From: Saprospiraceae bacterium
Lineage (GTDB): Bacteria > Bacteroidota > Bacteroidia > Chitinophagales > Saprospiraceae
Direction: 5' to 3'
Assembly: GCA_016722285.1 (NCBI GenBank)
Contig: JADKGI010000001.1
Coordinates: 186,001 to 250,000 of the forward strand
DNA length: 64,000 nt
Shown here: one piece after another, positions 7,700 through 15,979 of the stretch
Position numbering within the stretch: the first letter of the stretch is position 1
How the letters are laid out: each line of letters begins with the position of its first letter
The notes under the pieces: generated by a model
What the model saw: the letters and a program-made list of their open reading frames with translations, nothing else
Database searches by the model: none
Told to the model about the DNA's origin: nothing
Position numbers and translations under genes: made by a program

Positions 7700-9348
7700 T
7701 TATAAAGCAAGATCTTTCCAGGCATTAATCAGTCCATTAGTAGATCCGTCGAAAGCATGTGTGTGGCGGTCTTTTTCAAGTTCGGGGACGATTTTTCCGG
7801 CGAGTTGTTTGCCCAGTTCAACACCCCACTGATCGAAGCTGTAGATATTCCAGATGACTCCCTGTACAAAGATCTTATGCTCATACATACCGATGAGCAT
7901 ACCCAGAGTCTCCGGATCGATTTGTTTGACCAGTATAGAGTTGGTGGGTCGGTTGCCTTCAAACACCTTAAAAGGGACCAAAGGCATATATTCTTCGGGC
8001 TTTTTGCCTGATTTTTCGAATTCTGCAATTACCTGTTCTTTGGTTTTGCCCATCATGAGAGCCTGGGTTTGGGCAAAAATTGGACATCAATAATGTATGG
8101 TGATTTCCAATAGGGTGGTGGGAGATGGCCGGCGCAATAAAATCGCATGGTATCACTTGAGTGCCCTGGTGGATGAGTTGATAAAAAGCATGCTGACCAT
8201 TTGTACCTGGTTCTCCCCATATGACAGGCCCGGTAGAATAGGTAACTCTATTGCCGTTTCGGTCTGTACTCTTTCCGTTACTTTCCATATTTCCCTGCTG
8301 AAAGTAGGCTGCAAAACGATGTAGATACTGGTCGTATGGAAGGATGGCTTCTGATGTTGATCCATTAAAATTGGTATGCCAGATACCAATTAGAGCTAGG
8401 ATGACAGGTATATTTTTATCGAATGGAGTCGTCCTGAAATGGCGGTCTATTTTGTAAAATCCATCCAGCAATAGCTCAAAATTGTCATACCCAATAGCCA
8501 ACGCTATGGATAAACCTATGGCGGATGTCAAAGAATATCTTCCTCCTACCCAATCCCAAAATTCAAACATATTTTGGGGATCAATTCCAAAACGTGTGAC
8601 CTCGCTGGTATTGGTAGATAAAGCAACAAAATGCTTCTTTATATGCTCTTCATTTATCGCTTTTGCTAAGAACATAGTTCTGGCAGTATAGGCATTTGCC
8701 ATGGTTTCCTGTGTCGTAAATGTCTTCGAAGCTATCAAAAAAGAGGGTTGTGCTCATATCCAAATCCCCTGCTACTTCGGCTATGTGTGATGCGTCCACA
8801 TTGGAAACAAAATGAACTCGAAGTCTCGTTTTGTATGGCTTTAAGCGCTTCTGTAACCATGACGGTCCCAGATCGGAGCCACCGATGCCTATATTGACAA
8901 TATCTGTAATCGGCATGCCTGAATAGCCAACCCACTTGCCTGAAATGACCTGCGTGCAAAAATGCTCCATTTTTTTCTTTACTGCCTTGATTTCCGGCAT
9001 GACATTGACACCTTCGATCATGACTGGTTTGCCCGATTTATTGCGCAATGCGGTATGTAATACGGCCCTGTTTTCAGTCACATTGATTTTTTCTCCACTG
9101 AACATCGCGGTTATAGCCTCCTTTAACTTACAGTTTCTGGCCAATCCGAATAAAAGATTCATGGTTTCTTCCGTCACATTATTTTTTGAGTAATCTATCA
9201 GCATATCACCTATACTGGTTGAAAATGTTTCAAATCTATCTCTATCCTGCTCAAAAAGGTTGGAGATACTGGCGTTTTTCATGGCTTTGTGGTGCTTAAT
9301 CAACTTTTTCCATGATGTTGTGGTAGTAGGATTGATATTGGAAAACAT
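7700..9348 (-). CDS. pgi: Glucose-6-phosphate isomerase (two frameshifts)
   Basis: The enzyme interconverts glucose-6-phosphate and fructose-6-phosphate in glycolysis. Three frames (9348-8650, 8738-7968, 8056-7700) cover one protein. Removing one base from the A6 run at 8737-8742 and adding two to the A5 run at 8075-8079 gives an open 549-residue protein, the normal length. Hallmarks are IGIGGSDLGPSWLQKRL, VSNVDASHIAEV, FWDWVGGRYSLTSAIGLS, the signature segment at the second indel, and SFDQWGVELGKQLA near the C-terminus. A central glycolytic gene with two homopolymer indels points to sequence error, not loss of function. Confidence 0.93.
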
Positions 9349-9621
9349 GATATTAATTTTTAAAAAGAAATAGAATATGGCTGCAAAATATCCAACTTTT
9401 TGTAAATTTTCAGAATAGATCAGATTTAAGTAATTATTGCAACAGGGTCAATTAGTATAAATTTAGTAACTTTTAAAGAAAAGTAACCCAAAAAATAGCA
9501 GGCCCAATTATTTAGCTCCAAATCCTCTTATCCATAATTGCCGTAAAAAAGATGAATAATAAGTAAACTATTTATTTCAGATCTGTACATTAATGTGTAG
9601 CTATCGATTGGCATTAAGCTT

Positions 9622-10221
9622 TTACTTCCACCTGAATGATGCTATCAGCGTATCGATATCTGTTTTCATATATGAGAGTACCGGAGCCGTTGAATCCGGA
9701 TTTACCTTGCTGTTAAAATACAAGGCTCCTCTGAAAAAATGATTCTTTTCGTCCGTCAGATAAAACTGGACGGGACTGGCGACAGGTCCCTCTATGTCAA
9801 ACAGGATACCTTTGGCATTATGACCATTATCGATGATGGTTTCTTTCCGGTAATTTGCTTTGATATTGTGTTTTCCGGCTATGTTGTATGCATCATTGAT
9901 GAGTCTGGACAAATCTCTATTTATGCTAATTTGGTAATAACTACAGTAAATACTGGCATTTAAGGCATTTACATTTATATCAAACCAACAAGGGTGCGCG
10001 GGTTCTCCTTCAAAAATGAATGAATCTCTGACAATAGAACCTGCCAGAGGCATTCTGAATGTAAAGCTGCAAAGTGTAGAATCAAAGTCCTTATAATTTT
10101 TTTCCGGATAGCTCACTCTGGGATACATGTGCGCTTTAGGTACTCTGACAGCATCACCACCACATGCATATAAAGAGAATATGTAAACACCGGCAAATAT
10201 CAGAAGTACTTTACTTTTCAT
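9622..10221 (-). CDS. gldD: Gliding motility lipoprotein GldD
   Basis: This 199-residue protein has a lipoprotein signal peptide (lipobox around LYAC, Cys about residue 20). It carries the GldD pattern: SYPEKNY after the lipobox, FTFRMP, AHPCWFDINV, a central H...KA..R.E region, SPVQFYLTD and HFFRGALYFNSKVNPDS, and a C-terminal aromatic-Lys ending. GldD is an envelope lipoprotein required for gliding and type IX secretion in Bacteroidota; its biochemical role is unknown. The start overlaps the end of gldE by 11 nt, so the two are co-transcribed. The length matches the family. Confidence 0.92.
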   Translation of the reverse strand: MKSKVLLIFAGVYIFSLYACGGDAVRVPKAHMYPRVSYPEKNYKDFDSTLCSFTFRMPLAGSIVRDSFIFEGEPAHPCWFDINVNALNASIYCSYYQISINRDLSRLINDAYNIAGKHNIKANYRKETIIDNGHNAKGILFDIEGPVASPVQFYLTDEKNHFFRGALYFNSKVNPDSTAPVLSYMKTDIDTLIASFRWK

Positions 10222-11617
10222 GCAAAAACAAGCTTATTTTTTCAATCCGTTTTTTACTAACAGAAACTATCTTTAGTGTAATGTGACCGATGGTGATTTC
10301 TTTTTCAGAATTGGGTATGGTGCCTACCATCTCAAGAATCAGCCCTGCAAGCGAATCAGCCTCGCCTCTGATGTCATCAAAATAACCTGAATTCAGCCCA
10401 ACAACACGACAAACATCGTTCAATAAAGTCTTGCCTTCAAAGATATAATTATTTTCAGATATCCTGATGTAATCCACATCTTCATCCTGGTCAAACTCGT
10501 CTTTGATATCTCCGACTACTTCTTCCATTATGTCTTCGAGGGTAGCGATGCCAGCCGTTCCTCCGTACTCATCCACGATGACGGCAAGGTGTACCCTTTT
10601 GAGTTGAAACTGCCTGAGCAGTTCATCAATTTTTTTTGACTCCGGGACAAAAAGTACGGTGGATCGTATCAGCTTTTGCCAGACGAACTGATCATTTTCG
10701 TCCGTGTAAGAGAGCAAATCTTTGACATAAAGGATGCCAATGATATTATCGAGATCTTCTCTATACACCGGCAGTCTGGAGTATCCGGAATCCTTCACCA
10801 CTTTCATGACTTCTTTAAATCCGTCAGTTTCGTCCAGAGCAACGATATCCATTCTTGGGTGCATGATTTGCTTGGCAGATATATCTCCGAAGTTGACAAT
10901 CCCTTTCAAAATATCCGCTTCCTGTGTTGCGTGCGGTGTGTCATTCGTCATAGTCAGGTCGATAGCGGCATCTATATCTTCTTTGGTTGTTAAATTTTGA
11001 TTGCTGTTGCTTCCGAGTGATTTTTCCATAGCATTAGACCAACCGACCAGGACTTTATTTGCAGGATGAAAAATCCACATCAGAAAGGTAAGCGGACCCG
11101 ACATAAAATGAATAATTTTCATTTTACTTATTGTGGCATATATTTTGGGCATACCTTCTCCAAATAAAACGAGCAGAAAGGTGACCCCCACTACTGTAAG
11201 CAGAAAATTGAAGATGCTCCCAATCACCTCCGGGCTGGAAAGTCCATAAAAGACATTGGTGTGTAACCACAATCCGATAGTCAGTAATCTGCTTTCTCCA
11301 AGGATATATCTGAAAATATGCTCAGCTACAATGACTATAGCCACATTGACAAAATTATTTGAAATCAGAATAGTTGCCAACAGATGCCTTGAATTTTCTT
11401 TCAGCTTTAACGCTCTTTTAGATAAAAGGGAGTTTTCTTCCTCCAGCTCTTTAATTTCTCTTACATTCAATGAAAAATAGGCGACTTCTGATGCAGAAAT
11501 CATTCCTGAACAGACTATGAGTATGATAAAAATAATAAACGGAAACAGCAATGATACAGTAGGCTCAGTTATGACACTTTGGAAAGCAAAAAAATATAAA
11601 CTGGGTTCGGGGTCCAA
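10211..11617 (-). CDS. gldE: Gliding motility-associated protein GldE (CorC/HlyC family)
   Basis: This 468-residue inner-membrane protein has the CNNM/CorC layout: a DUF21-type region with about four transmembrane segments (residues 1-200), a CBS pair (about 230-345, beginning at KQIMHPRMDIVALDETD), and a C-terminal CorC_HlyC domain (about 370-455, EGKTLLNDVCRVVGL). GldE is partly redundant with GldD in gliding Bacteroidota, and the gldE-gldD pairing supports this name over a generic hemolysin-like transporter. It follows ssb by 37 bp, which suggests an operon with mutY and ssb. Confidence 0.9.
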   Translation of the reverse strand: MDPEPSLYFFAFQSVITEPTVSLLFPFIIFIILIVCSGMISASEVAYFSLNVREIKELEEENSLLSKRALKLKENSRHLLATILISNNFVNVAIVIVAEHIFRYILGESRLLTIGLWLHTNVFYGLSSPEVIGSIFNFLLTVVGVTFLLVLFGEGMPKIYATISKMKIIHFMSGPLTFLMWIFHPANKVLVGWSNAMEKSLGSNSNQNLTTKEDIDAAIDLTMTNDTPHATQEADILKGIVNFGDISAKQIMHPRMDIVALDETDGFKEVMKVVKDSGYSRLPVYREDLDNIIGILYVKDLLSYTDENDQFVWQKLIRSTVLFVPESKKIDELLRQFQLKRVHLAVIVDEYGGTAGIATLEDIMEEVVGDIKDEFDQDEDVDYIRISENNYIFEGKTLLNDVCRVVGLNSGYFDDIRGEADSLAGLILEMVGTIPNSEKEITIGHITLKIVSVSKKRIEKISLFLHEK

Positions 11618-11654
11618 AATAAATTATTTAATTAAACAAATTACTGCCTGAAAA

Positions 11655-12113
11655 TCAGAAAGGAAGATCATCCTCCGCAGGCGGTTCTTGTGACGTAGAT
11701 GATGGAGTTGACGATGTATTTATTGCTTTATTGAAGGGATCGTCATCTACTCCGGGAAATCCGGCTGAAAGGGAAGATCCCTTATTTTCACGTCGTTCCA
11801 AAGAATATAGTGTGTTGGCTACAATTTCTGTTATAGCCTTCTCCTGGCCATCCTTGTCCTGATATTTACGGTGAGTAATTTTCCCCTCAATATAGGCTAA
11901 TCCGCCTTTTTTAAGCTCGCGTTCTGCTTTTTCCGCCAGTCCTCGCCACACCACAATATTGTGCCATTCAGTCAGCGTTTGCCAGGTATCATTTTTGTCT
12001 TTATAACTTTCATTTGTGGCTATTGAAAATGTTCCAACCTTGGTTCCGTTTTCGAGTGTTCTTATCTCAGGATCCCTGCCTAAATTGCCTACTAATGTTA
12101 CTTTATTTATCAT
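11655..12113 (-). CDS. ssb: Single-stranded DNA-binding protein
   Basis: This 152-residue SSB has an N-terminal OB fold (MINKVTLVGNLGRDPEIRTL through about residue 105), a low-complexity S/T/P linker, and the acidic tip EDDLPF that recruits repair and replication partners. It coats single-stranded DNA as a tetramer. It sits between mutY and gldE, an order conserved in Bacteroidota; the link with DNA repair is natural for mutY, while the link with gliding genes is unexplained. Confidence 0.96.
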   Translation of the reverse strand: MINKVTLVGNLGRDPEIRTLENGTKVGTFSIATNESYKDKNDTWQTLTEWHNIVVWRGLAEKAERELKKGGLAYIEGKITHRKYQDKDGQEKAITEIVANTLYSLERRENKGSSLSAGFPGVDDDPFNKAINTSSTPSSTSQEPPAEDDLPF

Positions 12114-12171
12114 TTTTTAAATTTATTCAGGTGAATATTTAAATAGTTTGCATTGCCTTTAGCCAAGGATT

Positions 12172-13237
12172 CTATCCATAATCAGCTAAGTATGTGGTCA
12201 TAATCTTTGGAAATGCAAAGTTTGATACTTTTTGGCGATCTACCAAACAATAACTCTTATTTATTTCCATAAACGGAGTGTTAGAGACTAATTTGTAAAA
12301 AGTGCCCACAATTTTTCTGTGTGTCAAAGTTTGCCTTATTTCCGCAGTTTTATTAGGGTGACCAAAAGACTCAGGAGAGATATCTGAAATATCTGCCAAT
12401 TCTTTTTTTATATCATTCTGACCCGGAGAGTCTTTTGATGATGTCTCTAACATAGGAAACTGATAGAGATTTTGCCAGATATCATTTTGGCTACGGCAAT
12501 GAAGTAGTGTCATTCCGTTCGGGTCTGATATGTCATAATAGTGAAAAAAACGAGTAACTCTTTCCTTTTTTTTTGTCCTGAATGGAATAGAACTAACCAT
12601 ATCGGATTGATACGCTTTGCAATACTGATTAAAAGGACAGACAGTACAATCAGGCGATGAAGGAGTACAATGTCGCGCCAAAATCCATGATAGCCTGATT
12701 AAAATCCGAGGGTCGCACATCCAAAATAGATTGCTTTACAAAATAAAGTATGTGCTTTTTTACTGACTTACTTTCGATGGCTTCCATGATACCCAATATC
12801 CTGCTCACCAGTCGAATCACATTGCCATCCACCACCGGGTAGGGAAGTTCGTATGCAAATGAAACGATAGCCGCAGCCGAATAGGGACCAATACCTTTGA
12901 GTGCTAAAACTTCTTCATATGTATCAGGAAAAACAGAATTATTTCTTTGTACTACATCCTGAGCCGTAGCATGAAGGTTCCGGGCTCTGGTATAATATCC
13001 CAAACCTTGCCAGCTTTTCATCACCTGATCAGAACTTGCATCCGCCAACGCATTTATATCAGGATACTCCTTTAAAAAACGAAGAAAATACGGCGTGCCC
13101 TGACTGACTCTGGTCTGCTGTAGAATAATTTCCGATAGCCATATTTTATAAGGGTCATTATCTTCTTTCCAGGGAAGAATTCTTTTGTTGATTGTATGCC
13201 AGTCCAGCAATATTTTGGCAAATTGTACAGAATTCAT
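12172..13237 (-). CDS. mutY: A/G-specific adenine glycosylase MutY (one frameshift)
   Basis: MutY removes adenine mispaired with 8-oxoguanine. Two frames join into a 355-residue enzyme if two bases are restored near 12671. The N-terminal part has the catalytic Glu in LSEIILQQTRVSQG, the helix-hairpin-helix ALKGIGPYSAAAIVSFAY, and the catalytic Asp in VVDGNVIRLVSRILG. The [4Fe-4S] cluster ligands C-x6-C-x2-C-x5-C (HCTPSSPDCTVCPFNQYC) lie just past the break, so the cluster exists only after correction. A NUDIX-like C-terminal domain recognising 8-oxoG follows. The intact ligands argue for an assembly indel. Confidence 0.92.
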
Positions 13238-13259
13238 ATAATAACGGTTGGCTTATAAA

Positions 13260-13291
13260 CAACAAAGGCCGCAAGTGATTGCAGCCTTTGT
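13260..13291 (-). terminator. Terminator downstream of the first ECF sigma gene
   Basis: ACAAAGGC-TGCAA and TTGCG-GCCTTTGT form a 13-bp stem with one G-T pair (13262-13291). The downstream T content is weak. It lies between the sigma gene stop and mutY. Confidence 0.6.
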
Positions 13292-13312
13292 ATGTACATC
13301 TATTTTTTAAAA

Positions 13313-13849
13313 TTATGCTGACAGAGATCTCACTAAAGAATAATCCCCGTAACTCTCTTTAATCATTTCTTTCAGGGCTTTGCGGGCAAAAAATATTCTG
13401 CTCTTTACCGTACCTAAAGGAAGGTTAAATTCATCTGCTATCTCCTGATACTTATATCCTTCATAATGCATGACAAACGGAATTCTGATATTGTCTTCGA
13501 GAGAATTTATCATGGCATTCAACTCGTCCATAAGAATATTTCTGTTGCCATCATTTTCTATAGATACACTGCCCGAATTGATAAAATACAAGTTATCTGT
13601 GGAATCAATGATGGTATTGGACTTAGCTTTTTTACGATAATTATTGATAAATATATTTTTCATTATCGTAAATGTCCAAGCCTTAAAATTGGTGTCTGGT
13701 CTGAATTTATCTCTGTTGGTAATCGCTCTGATGGCCGTTTCCTGGTACAAATCTCTGGCGTCTTCAGTATTTTTAGTAAGATTATATGCAAATGCATTTA
13801 GAGAATCTGTCAGGATGTCAAACTTTTTATCAAATTCCAATGTCGACAT
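13313..13849 (-). CDS. ECF RNA polymerase sigma factor (paralogue 1)
   Basis: This 178-residue group 4 sigma factor has region 2 (about residues 10-75: ARDLYQETAIRA, FKAWTFTIMKNIFINNYRK) and region 4 (about 115-165: IPFVMHYEGYKYQEIADEF, LPLGTVKSRIFFARKAL). The frame extends upstream to 13894, but the start at 13849 is chosen because it gives MSTLEF, aligning exactly with MSTIEF of the neighbouring paralogue, and it follows a good promoter. No anti-sigma gene is adjacent. It is about 77% identical to the gene at 14195 with identical length, so the two are a tandem duplication. Confidence 0.93.
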   Translation of the reverse strand: MSTLEFDKKFDILTDSLNAFAYNLTKNTEDARDLYQETAIRAITNRDKFRPDTNFKAWTFTIMKNIFINNYRKKAKSNTIIDSTDNLYFINSGSVSIENDGNRNILMDELNAMINSLEDNIRIPFVMHYEGYKYQEIADEFNLPLGTVKSRIFFARKALKEMIKESYGDYSLVRSLSA

Positions 13850-13870
13850 GATTATTAATTTTTGTTGCAA

Positions 13871-13901
13871 CAAATGTACAATTTTATTGAACAATAATCA
13901 A
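13871..13901 (-). promoter_or_regulatory. Promoter of ECF sigma paralogue 1
   Basis: The reverse strand has TTG at 13901-13899, a 20-nt spacer, and TACATTTG at 13878-13871, 21 nt before the ATG at 13849. Both halves and the spacing fit the Bacteroidota primary-sigma promoter. Confidence 0.7.
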
Positions 13902-14036
13902 TAAATGTTGATCGGAATAGTGTTAAAAAAATGCTAAAATAATGAACTGATTTTGAAAGTGCTTCATTGTCAACACTTTTTATTTAGAATAAATAAAAAT
14001 AATTTCATCAAATACTGCCGCTGCTTCTATAATTTA

Positions 14037-14189
14037 GAGTATGTATAAAAATTTTCTTAGTTGTTAATCAATAGGTTATTCTTCTGACAATAAAATGATT
14101 ATCGAGTTTAGTGAACTAAATGAGATGAATATTTTGAAGGCAGGTTCATAAAATATTGATTATAAGTCAATAAAAATTTACACATACTC
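14037..14189. mobile_element. 153-bp palindromic MITE-like repeat, copy 2
   Basis: Same length and about 90% identity with the element at 1168-1320, starting GAGTATGTATAAAAATTTTC and ending AATTTACACATACTC. TTA lies directly on both sides, consistent with a 3-bp target duplication. The right end is 5 bp from the stop codon of ECF paralogue 2, so it lies in the 3' UTR of that gene and upstream of paralogue 1. The long-hairpin structure could terminate or stabilise the transcript. No transposase with matching ends is in the window. Confidence 0.75.
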
Positions 14190-14194
14190 TTAAA

Positions 14195-14731
14195 TCAGGC
14201 GATCATGGATCTTACCAAATAATAATCGCCATAGCTCTTCCTGATTTTTTCCTTAAGGGCCTTTCTGGCAAAAAATATCCTGCTCTTGACTGTTCCCAGT
14301 GGTAGGTCAAAGTGATCGGCTATCTCATTGTACTTAAATCCTTCGTGGTGCATCACAAACGGTATTCTGATATTATCATCAAGTGAATTTATCATATCAT
14401 TCAATTCCTTCATCAACATATTCCGACTGGCATCATTCGTGACTTTTTCCGAGCCGCTATCTAAAAAATATGTATTGTCAGTGGAATCCAGAATTGTATT
14501 GGATTTTACTTTTTTTCTGTAATTATTAATAAATATATTTTTCATGATCGTAAATGTCCAGGCCTTAAAATTCGTTTCAGGTCTGAACTTCTCCTTATTG
14601 TTAATTGCCCTGAAGGCTGTTTCCTGATACAGATCTTTTGCATCATCTGTATTTTTAGTAAGGCTGTAAGCAAAAGCATTCAAAGAATTAGTAAGGAAAT
14701 CAAAGTTCTGGTTAAATTCTATAGTTGACAT
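14195..14731 (-). CDS. ECF RNA polymerase sigma factor (paralogue 2)
   Basis: This 178-residue group 4 sigma factor has region 2 (AKDLYQETAFRAINNKEKF, FKAWTFTIMKNIFINNYRK) and region 4 (FKYNEIADHFDLPLGTVKS). It is about 77% identical to the gene at 13313. Differences cluster in the region 2-4 linker (about residues 87-112) and at the C-terminus, while region 2.3-2.4 and the region 4 helix are almost the same, so the two may share promoters. A -7 element lies 23 nt upstream and the MITE starts 5 bp after the stop. No anti-sigma factor is visible. Confidence 0.93.
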   Translation of the reverse strand: MSTIEFNQNFDFLTNSLNAFAYSLTKNTDDAKDLYQETAFRAINNKEKFRPETNFKAWTFTIMKNIFINNYRKKVKSNTILDSTDNTYFLDSGSEKVTNDASRNMLMKELNDMINSLDDNIRIPFVMHHEGFKYNEIADHFDLPLGTVKSRIFFARKALKEKIRKSYGDYYLVRSMIA

Positions 14732-14754
14732 GTGTAATGTTTTTATTTGTAATA

Positions 14755-14762
14755 CAAAGATA
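14755..14762 (-). promoter_or_regulatory. -7 element for ECF sigma paralogue 2
   Basis: The reverse strand reads TATCTTTG, 23 nt before the ATG at 14731. No TTG at the ideal -33 distance. Confidence 0.5.
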
Positions 14763-15065
14763 CGTTTTGTTTAACAGTTGCGATCTTTTTATTAAACAAA
14801 AATAATTTATATGCTCATAAATTATATTTATACGCTATACGGCTCTATAAACAGTTGTTATATGAAAACCGGAAAAGTTCGTATAAAAATAACCAACATG
14901 GAAACGGCCTGTGGACAGGTAAACCGGATCTGGAATTCAGCTTAAGAAGTCAATTATAATTTGATTAAATAAAATAAAACCATTTACAAACCATGTAAAT
15001 TCACCATATCACTTTCTTATCTTACAGCTAAGCTGAAAACTCTTCTGGTATGAATAGAGATCTTT
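14763..15065. other. Noncoding spacer
   Basis: AT-rich sequence upstream of the second sigma factor and downstream of the FKBP genes. The only open frame is 24 codons from an ATG at 14872 and has no family resemblance. I see no clear terminator or RNA structure. Confidence 0.3.
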
Positions 15066-15502
15066 TTAAAAGTCTTCTATTTGAACATCATAAATCAGGA
15101 TTGCTTGCTTACGAACCCCAAACGGTGGATTGTTCCCGTAAGCCAGATCAGATGGGATCAGAATCATCCCTGCAGATTTTTTGCCAAACTTGCCAAGTCC
15201 GTATCTCAATCCCTGAGTGCAAATGATAGTTTTATCGTGGTTTTTTGATCAGGTGGAGATTGGTCAAATACAACACCGTCTGTATAATACCCTTTATAAC
15301 TTAATTGAATAGTAGAATTTTCCTCGGGTCTGTCCGAAGTACCTGTAGAAGTTATGACCACAAAAACACCTGACGTATCCGTAGCTATCAGTCCTCGTTC
15401 GTCCAGATAGTTCAGTATGGTGATCCTGTCCTGGTCAGTAGTATCAGTGCATGCCCATGTAACCGCCAGTCCAAAAATCACAATAACCCAGTAAATTCTC
15501 AT
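15066..15502 (-). CDS. FKBP-type peptidyl-prolyl isomerase lipoprotein (frameshifted)
   Basis: This FKBP-type isomerase catalyses cis-trans proline isomerisation, probably on the periplasmic side of the envelope. A lipoprotein signal (AVTWAC, Cys about 18) is followed by FKBP features: STIQLSYKGYYTDGVVFDQS, then across a frameshift GLRYGLGKFGKKSAGMILI, SDLAYG and ILIYDVQIEDF with a stop at 15066. Without correction the frame ends at 15206 after the first half. One base lost near 15215-15235 restores 145 residues, matching the 148-residue neighbour. The two are tandem paralogues 15 bp apart. The active-site aromatics are partly replaced, so activity is uncertain. Confidence 0.8.
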
Positions 15503-15517
15503 CCTATTTATTCTGCA

Positions 15518-15964
15518 TCAGAAATCAAAAACTTCAATATCAAACAATAATACTGCAGATTTCCTTCCTGCTGTCTCCTGAGTACCATATCCATATACAG
15601 AGGGGATTAATAAAGTACCTTTACCACCTCTGCCAAACTTAGGAATACCTATCTGCCATCCTTGAATAACTGAATACAATGGAAATGCCGCTTTACTCGA
15701 TGAATCAAAAACTTCGTTGTCCAAAAAGTAACCTTTATATGACACTGAAACGGTGCTGGTAAGTTTGGGCTTTTCGGCACTGCCTTCTTTTTCAATGATA
15801 TAATATATGCCATCCGGAGTTTTCATCGCTGTCTTTCCATTTGCTGCCAGATAATCTTCTATGAGCTTAATGTCAACATCAAACTGATCAGCCACACTAA
15901 GTTCGCTTTTGCTGCACGAAGCCAATAATGCTAAAGTAAAAAAAGTAAAAATCAGGTTTCTCAT
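15518..15964 (-). CDS. FKBP-type peptidyl-prolyl isomerase lipoprotein
   Basis: This intact 148-residue protein has a lipoprotein signal peptide (ALLASC, Cys 17). The FKBP fold spans about residues 60-148: VSVSYKGYFLDNEVFDSS, YSVIQGWQIGIPKFGRGGKG, LLIPSVYGYG and LLFDIEVFDF. The Trp in IQGWQ and the Tyr in YGYG are at normal active-site positions. It is expected to assist folding in the periplasm. It lies between its frameshifted paralogue and dsbD, 15 bp from each, which suggests one envelope-folding operon. Confidence 0.88.
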   Translation of the reverse strand: MRNLIFTFFTLALLASCSKSELSVADQFDVDIKLIEDYLAANGKTAMKTPDGIYYIIEKEGSAEKPKLTSTVSVSYKGYFLDNEVFDSSSKAAFPLYSVIQGWQIGIPKFGRGGKGTLLIPSVYGYGTQETAGRKSAVLLFDIEVFDF

Positions 15965-15979
15965 TTTAAATAGTATAAT

